This document shows positions 1 through 5,325 of a stretch of 5,325 bases of DNA, piece by piece. Each line of letters opens with the position of its first letter. The first letter of the stretch is position 1. The translations under genes were made by a program, and so were the position numbers. The notes under the pieces were generated by a model. That model searched no databases, had not been told where the DNA came from, and worked only from the letters and a program-made list of their open reading frames with translations. Origin of the DNA: Rhodospirillales bacterium (GTDB taxonomy: Bacteria; Pseudomonadota; Alphaproteobacteria; Rhodospirillales; JAPHTL01); assembly GCA_026193355.1 (NCBI GenBank), contig JAPHTL010000059.1, forward strand, positions 1 through 5,325, read 5' to 3'.

Positions 1-1215
1 CTTGGTGTACATGAACTGCCGCAGGTACGACCACACGCCCATCATCACCCGCTTGGCATGGCCGGGATAGGCCTTGCGGATGGAAACCACGGCGATGCGG
101 TACGAACACCCCTCCGGCGGCAGCCAGAAATCGACGATCTCGGGGAACTGCTGGACCAGCAGCGGGATGAAAACCTCGTTCAGCGCTTCGCCCAGAACGC
201 TCGGTTCGTCGGGCGGCCGGCCGGTGAAGGTTGAAAGGTAGATGGGGTCGCGCCGCCGGGTGATGGCGGTGATGGTGAAAACGGGGAATTTTTCCACCGA
301 ATTGTAGAACCCGGTGTGGTCGCCGTAGGGGCCTTCATCCTGATAGTCATCCAGCGAAACATGGCCTTCGAGCACGATCTCGGCACTGGCTGGAACCTTC
401 AGCGGCACGGTCTTGCAGTCCACAAGCTCCACCTTCTCGCCGCGCAGCAAGCCGGCGAACTGGTATTCCGACAGGGTGTCGGGGACCGGCGTTACGGCGG
501 CAAGGATGGTTCCGGGATCGGCGCCGATGACGACGGCGGCGGGGAAGGATTCACCGCTTCGCTCTTTCTTCCAGCGGGCGTGATGCTGTGCGCCGCCCCG
601 GTGTTTCAGCCACCGCATCAGGGTCGTGTTCTTCCCCGTCACCTGCATGCGATAGATGCCCAGGTTGAAATCGTCCTCGCGTCGCCCGCCCGTCTCGCCG
701 CCCTGCGGCCCGCGGGTGACGACCAGTGGCCAAGTGATCAACGGGGCAGGTTCGCCGGGCCAGCAGGTCTGGATCGGCAGCTGCGAAAGGTCGATGTCGT
801 CGCCCTGAAGGACCACTTCCTGACAGGGCGCCTTTCCGACGGTCTTCGGCTTCATGGACATGACAGTCTTGAGCAGCGGCAGCATTTCCATGGCTTCGCG
901 CCAGCCGCCCGGCGGCTCGGGCTGTCGCAGGAAAGCCAGTGTTTCACCGATTTCGCGCAATTGCGCTGGTTCGCGCTCCATCCCCCATGCGACCCGCTCA
1001 ACGGTGCCGAACAGGTTGACAAGAACCGGTATGCCATAAGGTGTTCCGTCGTCGCGCACCACATTCTCGAACAGCACTGCCGGGCCGCCTTCGTCCAGCA
1101 GCCTTGTCTGGATTTCCGTCATCTCGAGCACGGGCGAAACGGGCTGTGTGACGCGCACAAGCCGTCCTTCGTTCTCCAGGCGGTCCATGAAATCGCGAAG
1201 TGACGAAAAGGGCAT
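1..1215 (-). CDS. ubiD: UbiD, 3-polyprenyl-4-hydroxybenzoate decarboxylase (partial, C-terminus beyond left edge)
   Basis: UbiD decarboxylates 3-polyprenyl-4-hydroxybenzoate in ubiquinone biosynthesis, using prenylated FMN supplied by UbiX and a divalent metal. The minus-strand frame is open from ATG 1215-1213 to the left edge and gives 405 residues starting MPFSSLRDFMDRLENEGRLV. Family signatures seen are FNLGIYRMQ (N184, a metal ligand by alignment to E. coli UbiD N175), LMRWLKHRGG (about 199-208), TPVPDTLSEYQFAGLLRG (E250, matching E. coli E241), EGPYGDHTGFY (D299, matching catalytic D290), TGRPPDEPSVLG and KAYPGHAKRVMMGVWS. The constant offset of 9 residues from E. coli, as I recall that sequence, implies a full length near 506, so about 100 residues are missing. 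The start is chosen because it fits the family N-terminus and has AGGA at 1231-1228; an upstream ATG at 1253 is out of frame. The gene is divergent from the HD-GYP gene. The similarity is to true UbiD rather than remote aromatic decarboxylases, so the symbol is fairly safe. Confidence 0.95.
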   Translation of the reverse strand, partial: MPFSSLRDFMDRLENEGRLVRVTQPVSPVLEMTEIQTRLLDEGGPAVLFENVVRDDGTPYGIPVLVNLFGTVERVAWGMEREPAQLREIGETLAFLRQPEPPGGWREAMEMLPLLKTVMSMKPKTVGKAPCQEVVLQGDDIDLSQLPIQTCWPGEPAPLITWPLVVTRGPQGGETGGRREDDFNLGIYRMQVTGKNTTLMRWLKHRGGAQHHARWKKERSGESFPAAVVIGADPGTILAAVTPVPDTLSEYQFAGLLRGEKVELVDCKTVPLKVPASAEIVLEGHVSLDDYQDEGPYGDHTGFYNSVEKFPVFTITAITRRRDPIYLSTFTGRPPDEPSVLGEALNEVFIPLLVQQFPEIVDFWLPPEGCSYRIAVVSIRKAYPGHAKRVMMGVWSYLRQFMYTK

Positions 1216-1227
1216 GGGTGTTCAGAT

Positions 1228-1231
1228 TCCT
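1228..1231 (-). promoter_or_regulatory. Ribosome binding site of ubiD
   Basis: AGGA on the minus strand lies 12 bases before ATG 1215. The spacing is somewhat long, but no better start codon lies in frame nearby and the protein N-terminus from this ATG looks like other UbiD proteins. Confidence 0.5.
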
Positions 1232-1251
1232 GTCTTTGAAAAGGGTCCCCC

Positions 1252-1280
1252 ATGACGCCGCATCCGGTGTCCTGCGTCAA
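1252..1280 (-). promoter_or_regulatory. Weak candidate sigma70 promoter for ubiD
   Basis: On the minus strand TTGACG (1280-1275) matches five of six bases of the -35 consensus. It is followed after 17 bases by CGTCAT (1257-1252), which matches only three of six -10 bases. Transcription would begin near 1245, giving a leader of about 30 bases. The -10 box is poor, so this is tentative; a promoter further upstream in the AT-rich part of the intergenic region is equally possible. Confidence 0.25.
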
Positions 1281-1343
1281 CCCGTTTCCCGGCCCCTAAT
1301 CCACATAAACGTTAGGGACATAGGCTTGTATTTATTGATATGT

Positions 1344-1372
1344 TTGCAAGAATGCGCGCAGATGCATAGAAT
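1344..1372 (+). promoter_or_regulatory. Candidate sigma70 promoter for the GAF/HD-GYP gene
   Basis: TTGCAA at 1344-1349 (four of six matches to the -35 consensus) is followed after exactly 17 bases by TAGAAT at 1367-1372 (five of six to the -10 consensus), within AT-rich intergenic DNA. Transcription would start near 1379, leaving a leader of roughly 94 bases before the preferred GTG start at 1473. The match is made by eye and is not experimentally supported. Confidence 0.45.
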
Positions 1373-1461
1373 CCCCTCGACCGAACCGCGGACTTGCCAA
1401 AAAGAACAAGAAAGAATCCGCCGTCGAAAAGCCCCGGTAATGAGTTTGTTCCTATGCCCAG

Positions 1462-1467
1462 AAAGGA
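1462..1467 (+). promoter_or_regulatory. Ribosome binding site deciding the GTG start of the GAF/HD-GYP gene
   Basis: AAAGGA lies five bases before GTG 1473, a good Shine-Dalgarno match and spacing. The competing in-frame ATG at 1440 has only a weak purine stretch upstream and would add just 11 residues (starting MSLFLCPERIA), so the GTG is preferred. An ATG at 1200 in the same frame lies inside the start of ubiD and upstream of the predicted promoter, and is very unlikely to be used. Confidence 0.6.
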
Positions 1468-1472
1468 TAGCC

Positions 1473-4385
1473 GTGTCCGGGAACTCTGATGCGAATAACA
1501 AGGGGGAGGCAGTTCCGGATCTCGATCATTTCTACCGGGAACTTGCCGACATCAATATTGCCCTCTCGTCCGAGCGCAACCTTGGACGCCTGGGGCATAT
1601 TGTCCTGCTCGCGGCAAAACGGTTCTGCAACGCCGACACGGCCGTTTTCCTGGATCGTGGTGATAACGACGATCTGCTCTATGGGATCGTTCAGATCGAT
1701 TCCCTGAAAATCGCGTATTCACGGCGCGGCGAAGAAGACCTTGGAATGCCGGGCATTTCCCTGAACCGCCCGAAAAGCGCCATCATGGCGTTGTCCCCGC
1801 CCGTGAAGGCGGCCCTTGAGGGGGTTACGGTCAACACAGCCGATGTCCACGAAGCCCCGAACCTTGATTCATCGACATGCGCCAAATTCGACAAGCGCTT
1901 CGGCTATGTGACAAAATCGCTTCTGGCCGTTTCCATCCGGGATTCCCGCGATCAGGTGCTCGGCGTCCTGCAACTGGCCAACGCCAAGGATCCGGTCACC
2001 GGAAAGACGATCGCCTTTTCGAAGCACGGGCAGCGGCTTGTGGAAATTCTCGCCGCCCAGGCCGGTGGCCTCATGGAAAACCTCGGCCTGCATCAGCGGG
2101 TCGTGTCGACCGGCGTTTCGCTGACCACCGAGCAGGACCCCAGCGTTCTGGTCGAGCGGGTTGTGTTCGAAGCCCGCAGGTTGGCCAATGCCGATGGTGG
2201 TACGCTTTATCTGCGTGATGGCGACAATCTGAAGTTCGTCCTTTTGCACAGCAAGTCGAAGGATTTGCTGATGGGCGGCAGCACGGATACGCCGATAAAC
2301 ATTCCGCCCCTGGCGCTGTACGATCCGGAAACGGGGAAGCCCAACTATACGACCGTGGCGACCCGTGCAGCGCTGGACCAGGAAACGATTCACGTCCCCG
2401 ATGTGGCGTCTGAAACGAAAGTGGACTGTTCCGGGACTCGTGAACTGGACAAGATGGTCGGTTACGAGACCCGTTCCGTCTATGCGGTTCCGTTGATCAG
2501 TCGCCAGGGCGTGACCATCGGCGTTCTGGAGGTCCTCAACGCCCAGAATCCGAAGACGGGTGAGCCGGCACGTTTTGACCGCTATACGCGATCGCTGATC
2601 GATGCATTGGCTGCGCAGGCGGGCGTGGCAATCGACAATCAGCTCGTCTATCAGCAGCTCATCGAAACCGGCATTTCGCTTTCGGCCGAGCACGATCACG
2701 ACCGCCTGATGGAAAAAATTCTCCTTGAGGCGAAGGAGATCTGCAATGCCGAAGGGGGCACCCTCTATCTGAGGAGCCACGACGACAAACTCGATTTCAC
2801 CATCGTGCACAACGACATTCTGGGCATCGCCATGGGCGGAAAGACGGGCAAGGCGATCACCTTCCCGCCGCTCAACATGTACAATCCTGAAACGGGGGAG
2901 CCAAACCATCGCAATGTCGCCACCCATGTGGCGATCAGTGGCGAGGCGGTCAATATTCCCGACGCCTATGAGGAAGAAGGCTTTGATTTCTCGGGCACCC
3001 GTGCCTTCGACAAGACGACGGGCTATCGGTCGAAATCCTTCCTGACCGTTCCGCTGAAGGACCGGGACCGTGAGGTCATCGCCGTCTTGCAGTTGATCAA
3101 CGCCCGGGACTGGCAAACGGGTGAGGTGATCCGGTTCAGCCATATCTCGCAGCCCCTGATCGAATCGCTCAGCTCGCAGGCCGCGGTGGCGCTCAACAAC
3201 CAGCAGCTCATGGAGGCCCAGCGAAAGCTGCTGGACGCCTTCATCGAAGTGATTGCGGGCGCGATCGACGCCAAGTCCCCCTACACCGGAGGCCACTGTC
3301 AGCGTGTGCCCGAACTGGCGCGCATGTTAAGCGAGGCCGCAGGCAATGCCACCAACGCGCCTTTTGCCGACTTCACGTTCAGCGAGGATGACCGGTACGA
3401 GTTGAACATCGCATCGCTTCTGCACGATTGCGGCAAGGTCACGACGCCTGAATATGTGGTCGACAAGGCGACCAAGCTGGAAACCATCTACAACCGTATC
3501 CATGAGGTGCGCACACGCTTCGAAGTTCTCAAACGCGATGCTGAAATCGCCTACCTCAAGGCACTGAACGCGGGCGAGGGCGACCCCGAAACGCTTAAAG
3601 CCGCTTTTGATGCGCGGATTGTCCAGCTGGATGATGACTTCCGCTTTATTGCCGATGCCAATATCGGCGGCGAGTTCATGGATGACGCCGATATCGAGCG
3701 GGTGCGACGCATTGCCGGAGAGACCTGGGTGCGAACCATTGATGATCGCCTGGGCCTGTCCCATACGGAACTTGAACGTTATGACGGCGTGCCCCACAAG
3801 CCGCTTCCGGTTGAGGAACACCTCTTGGCCGACCGGAAGGATCATCTGATCCCGCGCCCCTACAATGCGCCCGACTACAACGCCGGCGGGTTCGAGATGG
3901 ATGTTCCCGAAAACCTCTACAATCTGGGCGAGGTCTACAACCTGATCATCAAACGCGGGACGCTGACCGAGGAAGAACGGTTCAAGATCAACGAGCACAT
4001 CATCCAGACCATCGTGATGCTCGAACAGCTTCCTTTCCCCAGGCACCTGAAACGCGTTCCGGAATACGCTGGCGGCCATCACGAGAAAATGGACGGTACG
4101 GGGTATCCGCGCCGACTGAGCAAGGAAAGCATGTCGGTTACCGCGCGGATCATGGCAATCGCCGATATTTTTGAGGCCCTCACTGCATCGGATCGGCCCT
4201 ACAAGAAAGCCAAGAAGCTGAGTGAAGCGGTCAAGATCATGAGCTTCATGGCCAAGGACGCCCACATCGACAAGGATCTTTTCAAGCTGTTCCTCGAATC
4301 GGGCGTTCATATCGACTACGCAAAGTCCTTCCTGAAGCCCGAGCAGCTTGACGATGTCGATATCACGCAATACATCGGGTCGTAA
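1473..4385 (+). CDS. Triple-GAF HD-GYP domain protein, predicted cyclic-di-GMP phosphodiesterase
   Basis: The 970-residue protein, probably cytoplasmic since no signal peptide or membrane segment is visible, has three GAF sensor domains (about 20-206, 207-392, 393-578), a helical linker (about 575-600) and a C-terminal HD-GYP domain (about 590-960). HD-GYP enzymes hydrolyse cyclic-di-GMP to pGpG or GMP. Catalytic-site residues seen are H608 (GGHCQRV), H651-D652 and K655 (HDCGK), H842 (EERFKINEH), H869-H870 (HHEKMDGTGYP, with G877-Y878-P879) and D898 (AIADIFEAL). The Glu that would sit four residues before H608 is Tyr, which suggests a two-metal rather than three-metal site. About 162 residues are inserted between D652 and H842. 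The GAF domains carry FDKxxGY-x-(T/S)-(K/R)-S and LQLxNA elements like nucleotide-binding GAFs, but the NKFDE-type signature is incomplete, so the ligand is unknown. No GGDEF, EAL or receiver domain is present. The family and metal site are clear; activity and substrate are inferred. Confidence 0.93.
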   Translation: MSGNSDANNKGEAVPDLDHFYRELADINIALSSERNLGRLGHIVLLAAKRFCNADTAVFLDRGDNDDLLYGIVQIDSLKIAYSRRGEEDLGMPGISLNRPKSAIMALSPPVKAALEGVTVNTADVHEAPNLDSSTCAKFDKRFGYVTKSLLAVSIRDSRDQVLGVLQLANAKDPVTGKTIAFSKHGQRLVEILAAQAGGLMENLGLHQRVVSTGVSLTTEQDPSVLVERVVFEARRLANADGGTLYLRDGDNLKFVLLHSKSKDLLMGGSTDTPINIPPLALYDPETGKPNYTTVATRAALDQETIHVPDVASETKVDCSGTRELDKMVGYETRSVYAVPLISRQGVTIGVLEVLNAQNPKTGEPARFDRYTRSLIDALAAQAGVAIDNQLVYQQLIETGISLSAEHDHDRLMEKILLEAKEICNAEGGTLYLRSHDDKLDFTIVHNDILGIAMGGKTGKAITFPPLNMYNPETGEPNHRNVATHVAISGEAVNIPDAYEEEGFDFSGTRAFDKTTGYRSKSFLTVPLKDRDREVIAVLQLINARDWQTGEVIRFSHISQPLIESLSSQAAVALNNQQLMEAQRKLLDAFIEVIAGAIDAKSPYTGGHCQRVPELARMLSEAAGNATNAPFADFTFSEDDRYELNIASLLHDCGKVTTPEYVVDKATKLETIYNRIHEVRTRFEVLKRDAEIAYLKALNAGEGDPETLKAAFDARIVQLDDDFRFIADANIGGEFMDDADIERVRRIAGETWVRTIDDRLGLSHTELERYDGVPHKPLPVEEHLLADRKDHLIPRPYNAPDYNAGGFEMDVPENLYNLGEVYNLIIKRGTLTEEERFKINEHIIQTIVMLEQLPFPRHLKRVPEYAGGHHEKMDGTGYPRRLSKESMSVTARIMAIADIFEALTASDRPYKKAKKLSEAVKIMSFMAKDAHIDKDLFKLFLESGVHIDYAKSFLKPEQLDDVDITQYIGS
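1533..3209 (+). repeat. Three in-frame tandem GAF-coding units, period 558-561 bp
   Basis: The same landmarks recur at equal spacing inside the HD-GYP gene. The Ala of NAD/NAD/NAE is encoded at 1632, 2190 and 2748, exactly 558 bp apart. The Gly of GYVTKS/GYETRS/GYRSKS is encoded at 1902, 2460 and 3021, which is 558 then 561 bp, implying a one-codon insertion in unit three. The units run roughly 1533-2090, 2091-2648 and 2649-3209. Units two and three are closest in protein sequence and share PPLxxYxPETGxPN and SGTRxxDK. Unit one has diverged and lacks the PETGxPN segment. This points to internal duplication within the protein, not to a mobile repeat. Confidence 0.85.
3468..3950 (+). other. Insertion of about 162 codons inside the HD-GYP domain
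   Basis: Residues about 666-826 separate the HDCGK motif from the rest of the HD-GYP core. The segment begins with a charged, probably helical stretch (IHEVRTRFEVLKRDAEIAYL), continues through acidic sequence (LDDDFRFIADANIGGEFMDD) and a Pro-rich part (VPHKPLPVEEHLLADRKDHL), and ends before EVYNLIIKRGTLTEEE. It stays in frame, has codon use like its surroundings and shows no transposon-like ends. I recall similar insertions in other GAF/HD-GYP proteins, so it is probably a subfamily trait. Its function is unknown to me. Confidence 0.7.
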
Positions 4386-4504
4386 TTCGGCGATCATTTT
4401 CACAGAATACAAAGCAGACGAAACCCGGTGGACGGTCGCCCGACCGCCAATTGCCAACTAAAGTGCCGTCGCACTTGTCGCCAGATTCTGGAGTCGCCGT
4501 CATC
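4386..4504 (+). other. Intergenic stretch with two small hairpins, no clear terminator
   Basis: Between the HD-GYP stop and the transporter start lie two perfect short inverted repeats. CGGTCG/CGACCG is at 4433-4438 and 4441-4446 with a two-base centre. AAGTGC/GCACTT is at 4461-4466 and 4471-4476 with the loop CGTC. Neither is followed by a run of T, so an ordinary intrinsic terminator is not supported. I find no convincing promoter for the transporter: TTGCCA at 4451 has no -10 partner. Read-through from the HD-GYP gene is therefore possible. Confidence 0.45.
4489..4493 (+). promoter_or_regulatory. Ribosome binding site of the EamA transporter gene
   Basis: TGGAG lies 11 bases before GTG 4505. 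It is a moderate match at the long end of usual spacing. An in-frame GTG at 4463 would add 14 non-hydrophobic residues, lacks a comparable site and sits in the stem of a hairpin, so 4505 is preferred. Confidence 0.45.
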
Positions 4505-5325
4505 GTGAACCGTCTGCCTAGCGCCCTGCTGTCTCCTTACCTGCTGCTTTTCCTTGCTGTAACCTTTTGGGCCGGCAACTCGACGGTGGCGCGCGGGTTC
4601 GTCGGCGACGTGCCGCCGGTGGCGCTGTCGTTCTGGCGCTGGGTACTGGCCCTTGTGATCATCGGACCGTTCGGCATTCCCGCCCTGTGGCGGTCGCGTC
4701 ATGTGGTGCGGCGTAACTGGCCGATCATTGTGGCCCTTTCCGTGTTGAGCGTCGTCGCCTTCAACACCCTGCTTTATCTCGGGTTGCAACAAACGACGGT
4801 GATCAACGCATCGCTCGTCGCTGCGGCCATGCCGGTGTTGATCGTCGCCCTGTCGTGGATACTTTTCAGAACGGCGGTGGGTTGGGCGCAGGCGACTGGA
4901 ATCGCGGTTTCGCTGTTTGGGGTCATCGTGATCATTACCCGTGGCGATCTCGGGTCTTTCGTGGGGCTTAGTCTGAATCACGGCGATCTGATCATCCTTT
5001 TCGCCAATTTGTCATGGGCGCTCTATTCGGTGTTGCTGAGGAAAAGGCCGGAAGGGTTGCCCGCATTGGCGTTCCTTACCGCGACGATCATCATCGGGAT
5101 TGTTTTGATTGCCCCCATCTATGCCTGGGAGCTGTCGAGTGGCGCGGCCATCGTCTGGAAGCCGACCAGCATCATGGCTCTGCTCTATGTGGGTGTTTTC
5201 CCCTCCGTGCTTTCCTATGTGTTCTGGAACAGGGCGGTGCACGAGGTCGGCGCCAATATGGCCGGGCAGTTCGTCTACCTGACCCCGGCACTGGGCGCGG
5301 GGATGGGTATGGTCTTCCTTGGCGA
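4505..5325 (+). CDS. EamA/DMT-superfamily permease (partial, C-terminus beyond right edge)
   Basis: This is an inner-membrane permease of the drug/metabolite transporter superfamily, whose members export or import amino acids, metabolites or drugs; the substrate cannot be read from sequence. The frame from GTG 4505 gives 273 complete codons before the edge, starting MNRLPSALLSPYLLLFLAVT. Nine hydrophobic segments are visible, at about 11-31, 38-58, 72-93, 100-121, 127-145, 159-178, 186-208, 222-241 and 250-272. The usual ten-helix, two-repeat EamA layout predicts one more helix, so about 20-30 residues are missing. Typical elements are FWAGNSTVARG in helix 1, ALSFWRW in helix 2, LYLGLQQTTVINASLVAAAMPVL spanning helices 3-4, GDLIILFANLSWALYSVLLRK in helix 6 and LSYVFWNRAVHEVGANMAGQF in helices 8-9. 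It lies 119 bp after the HD-GYP stop on the same strand and may be co-transcribed, but no functional link is evident. Confidence 0.9.
   Translation, partial: MNRLPSALLSPYLLLFLAVTFWAGNSTVARGFVGDVPPVALSFWRWVLALVIIGPFGIPALWRSRHVVRRNWPIIVALSVLSVVAFNTLLYLGLQQTTVINASLVAAAMPVLIVALSWILFRTAVGWAQATGIAVSLFGVIVIITRGDLGSFVGLSLNHGDLIILFANLSWALYSVLLRKRPEGLPALAFLTATIIIGIVLIAPIYAWELSSGAAIVWKPTSIMALLYVGVFPSVLSYVFWNRAVHEVGANMAGQFVYLTPALGAGMGMVFLG

Larger units (their letters stand above)
1216..1472. other. Divergent intergenic region between ubiD and the GAF/HD-GYP gene
   Basis: This 257-bp stretch separates two genes transcribed away from each other. Its centre (about 1300-1372) is clearly richer in A and T than the surrounding coding DNA, as expected of a promoter region. 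It holds the promoter candidates listed separately and an imperfect dyad at 1325-1350. Open frames crossing it on either strand do not resemble a protein I know and lack a convincing ribosome binding site. I see no riboswitch, tRNA or terminator in it. Confidence 0.7.

Noticed and set aside
316..1203. Plus-strand open frame of 295 codons antisense to ubiD
   Set aside because: It lies fully opposite a clearly recognisable ubiD, its translation resembles no family I know, and such shadow frames are common in GC-rich DNA.
1335..1349. Possible FNR-type box starting TTGAT in the divergent intergenic region
   Set aside because: The left half matches TTGAT, but the right half TTGCA matches the expected ATCAA poorly, so the required symmetry is missing.
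1200..1472. N-terminal extension of the HD-GYP protein from ATG 1200 (91 extra residues)
   Set aside because: The extension would overlap the start of ubiD, cross the AT-rich promoter region and lie upstream of the predicted transcription start. Its sequence does not look like a folded domain.
1277..1501. Minus-strand 74-codon frame across the divergent intergenic region
   Set aside because: It starts with a TTG inside the HD-GYP gene, has no clear ribosome binding site, and its translation has no recognisable feature.
1869..3296. Minus-strand open frame of 475 codons opposite the GAF domains
   Set aside because: The plus strand encodes well-conserved GAF repeats here. The antisense translation is rich in Arg, His, Gly and Asp with no recognisable domain, and its own repeated motifs (such as GLPRFRIV) simply mirror the GAF repeats.
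3327..4457. Minus-strand open frame of 376 codons opposite the HD-GYP domain
   Set aside because: It overlaps the catalytic motifs on the other strand and shows no motif of its own; it is best explained as a shadow of codon bias.
4433..4476. Rho-independent terminator after the HD-GYP gene
   Set aside because: The hairpins have stems of only six pairs and no downstream T-run; they are recorded as small inverted repeats instead.
4400..4981. Minus-strand open frame of 193 codons, very rich in Arg, His, Gln and Asp
   Set aside because: It is opposite the membrane segments of the EamA transporter, whose hydrophobic codons produce charged antisense residues. No supporting start signal is evident.

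Overview
The window holds parts of three protein-coding genes and no RNA genes, CRISPR arrays or mobile elements that I can see. The DNA is GC-rich and the genes have strong proteobacterial character: a classical ubiquinone-pathway UbiD, a GAF/HD-GYP signalling protein and a DMT-family (EamA) permease. I infer a proteobacterium, probably an alphaproteobacterium; this rests on gene character and base composition only and is not proven by the window.

Layout. Positions 1-1215 (minus strand) carry the first 405 codons of ubiD, cut off by the left edge; about 100 C-terminal residues are missing. Positions 1216-1472 are a divergent intergenic region with a good sigma70-like promoter for the rightward gene, a weak promoter candidate for ubiD and an imperfect dyad over the rightward -35 box. 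Positions 1473-4385 (plus strand) encode a 970-residue protein with three tandem GAF domains followed by an HD-GYP domain, predicted to be a cyclic-di-GMP phosphodiesterase. Positions 4386-4504 are a short intergenic stretch with two small perfect hairpins but no T-tract. Positions 4505-5325 (plus strand) carry an EamA/DMT transporter that runs off the right edge with the last 20-30 residues missing.

How they relate. The three genes do not form an obvious pathway. UbiD belongs to ubiquinone biosynthesis, the GAF/HD-GYP protein to intracellular signalling, and the EamA protein to membrane transport. ubiD and the signalling gene are divergent and may share regulatory DNA. The transporter lies 119 bp downstream of the signalling gene on the same strand, so read-through is possible but not demonstrated.

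The most interesting object is the GAF-GAF-GAF-HD-GYP protein. Its three GAF units repeat with a period of 186-187 residues. The HD-GYP metal site is complete apart from the Glu linked to a third metal. The catalytic domain is split by an insertion of about 162 residues between the HD pair and the next His ligand; removing it restores the spacing I recall for structurally known HD-GYP enzymes. I see no convincing evidence for an entirely new multi-gene system here.
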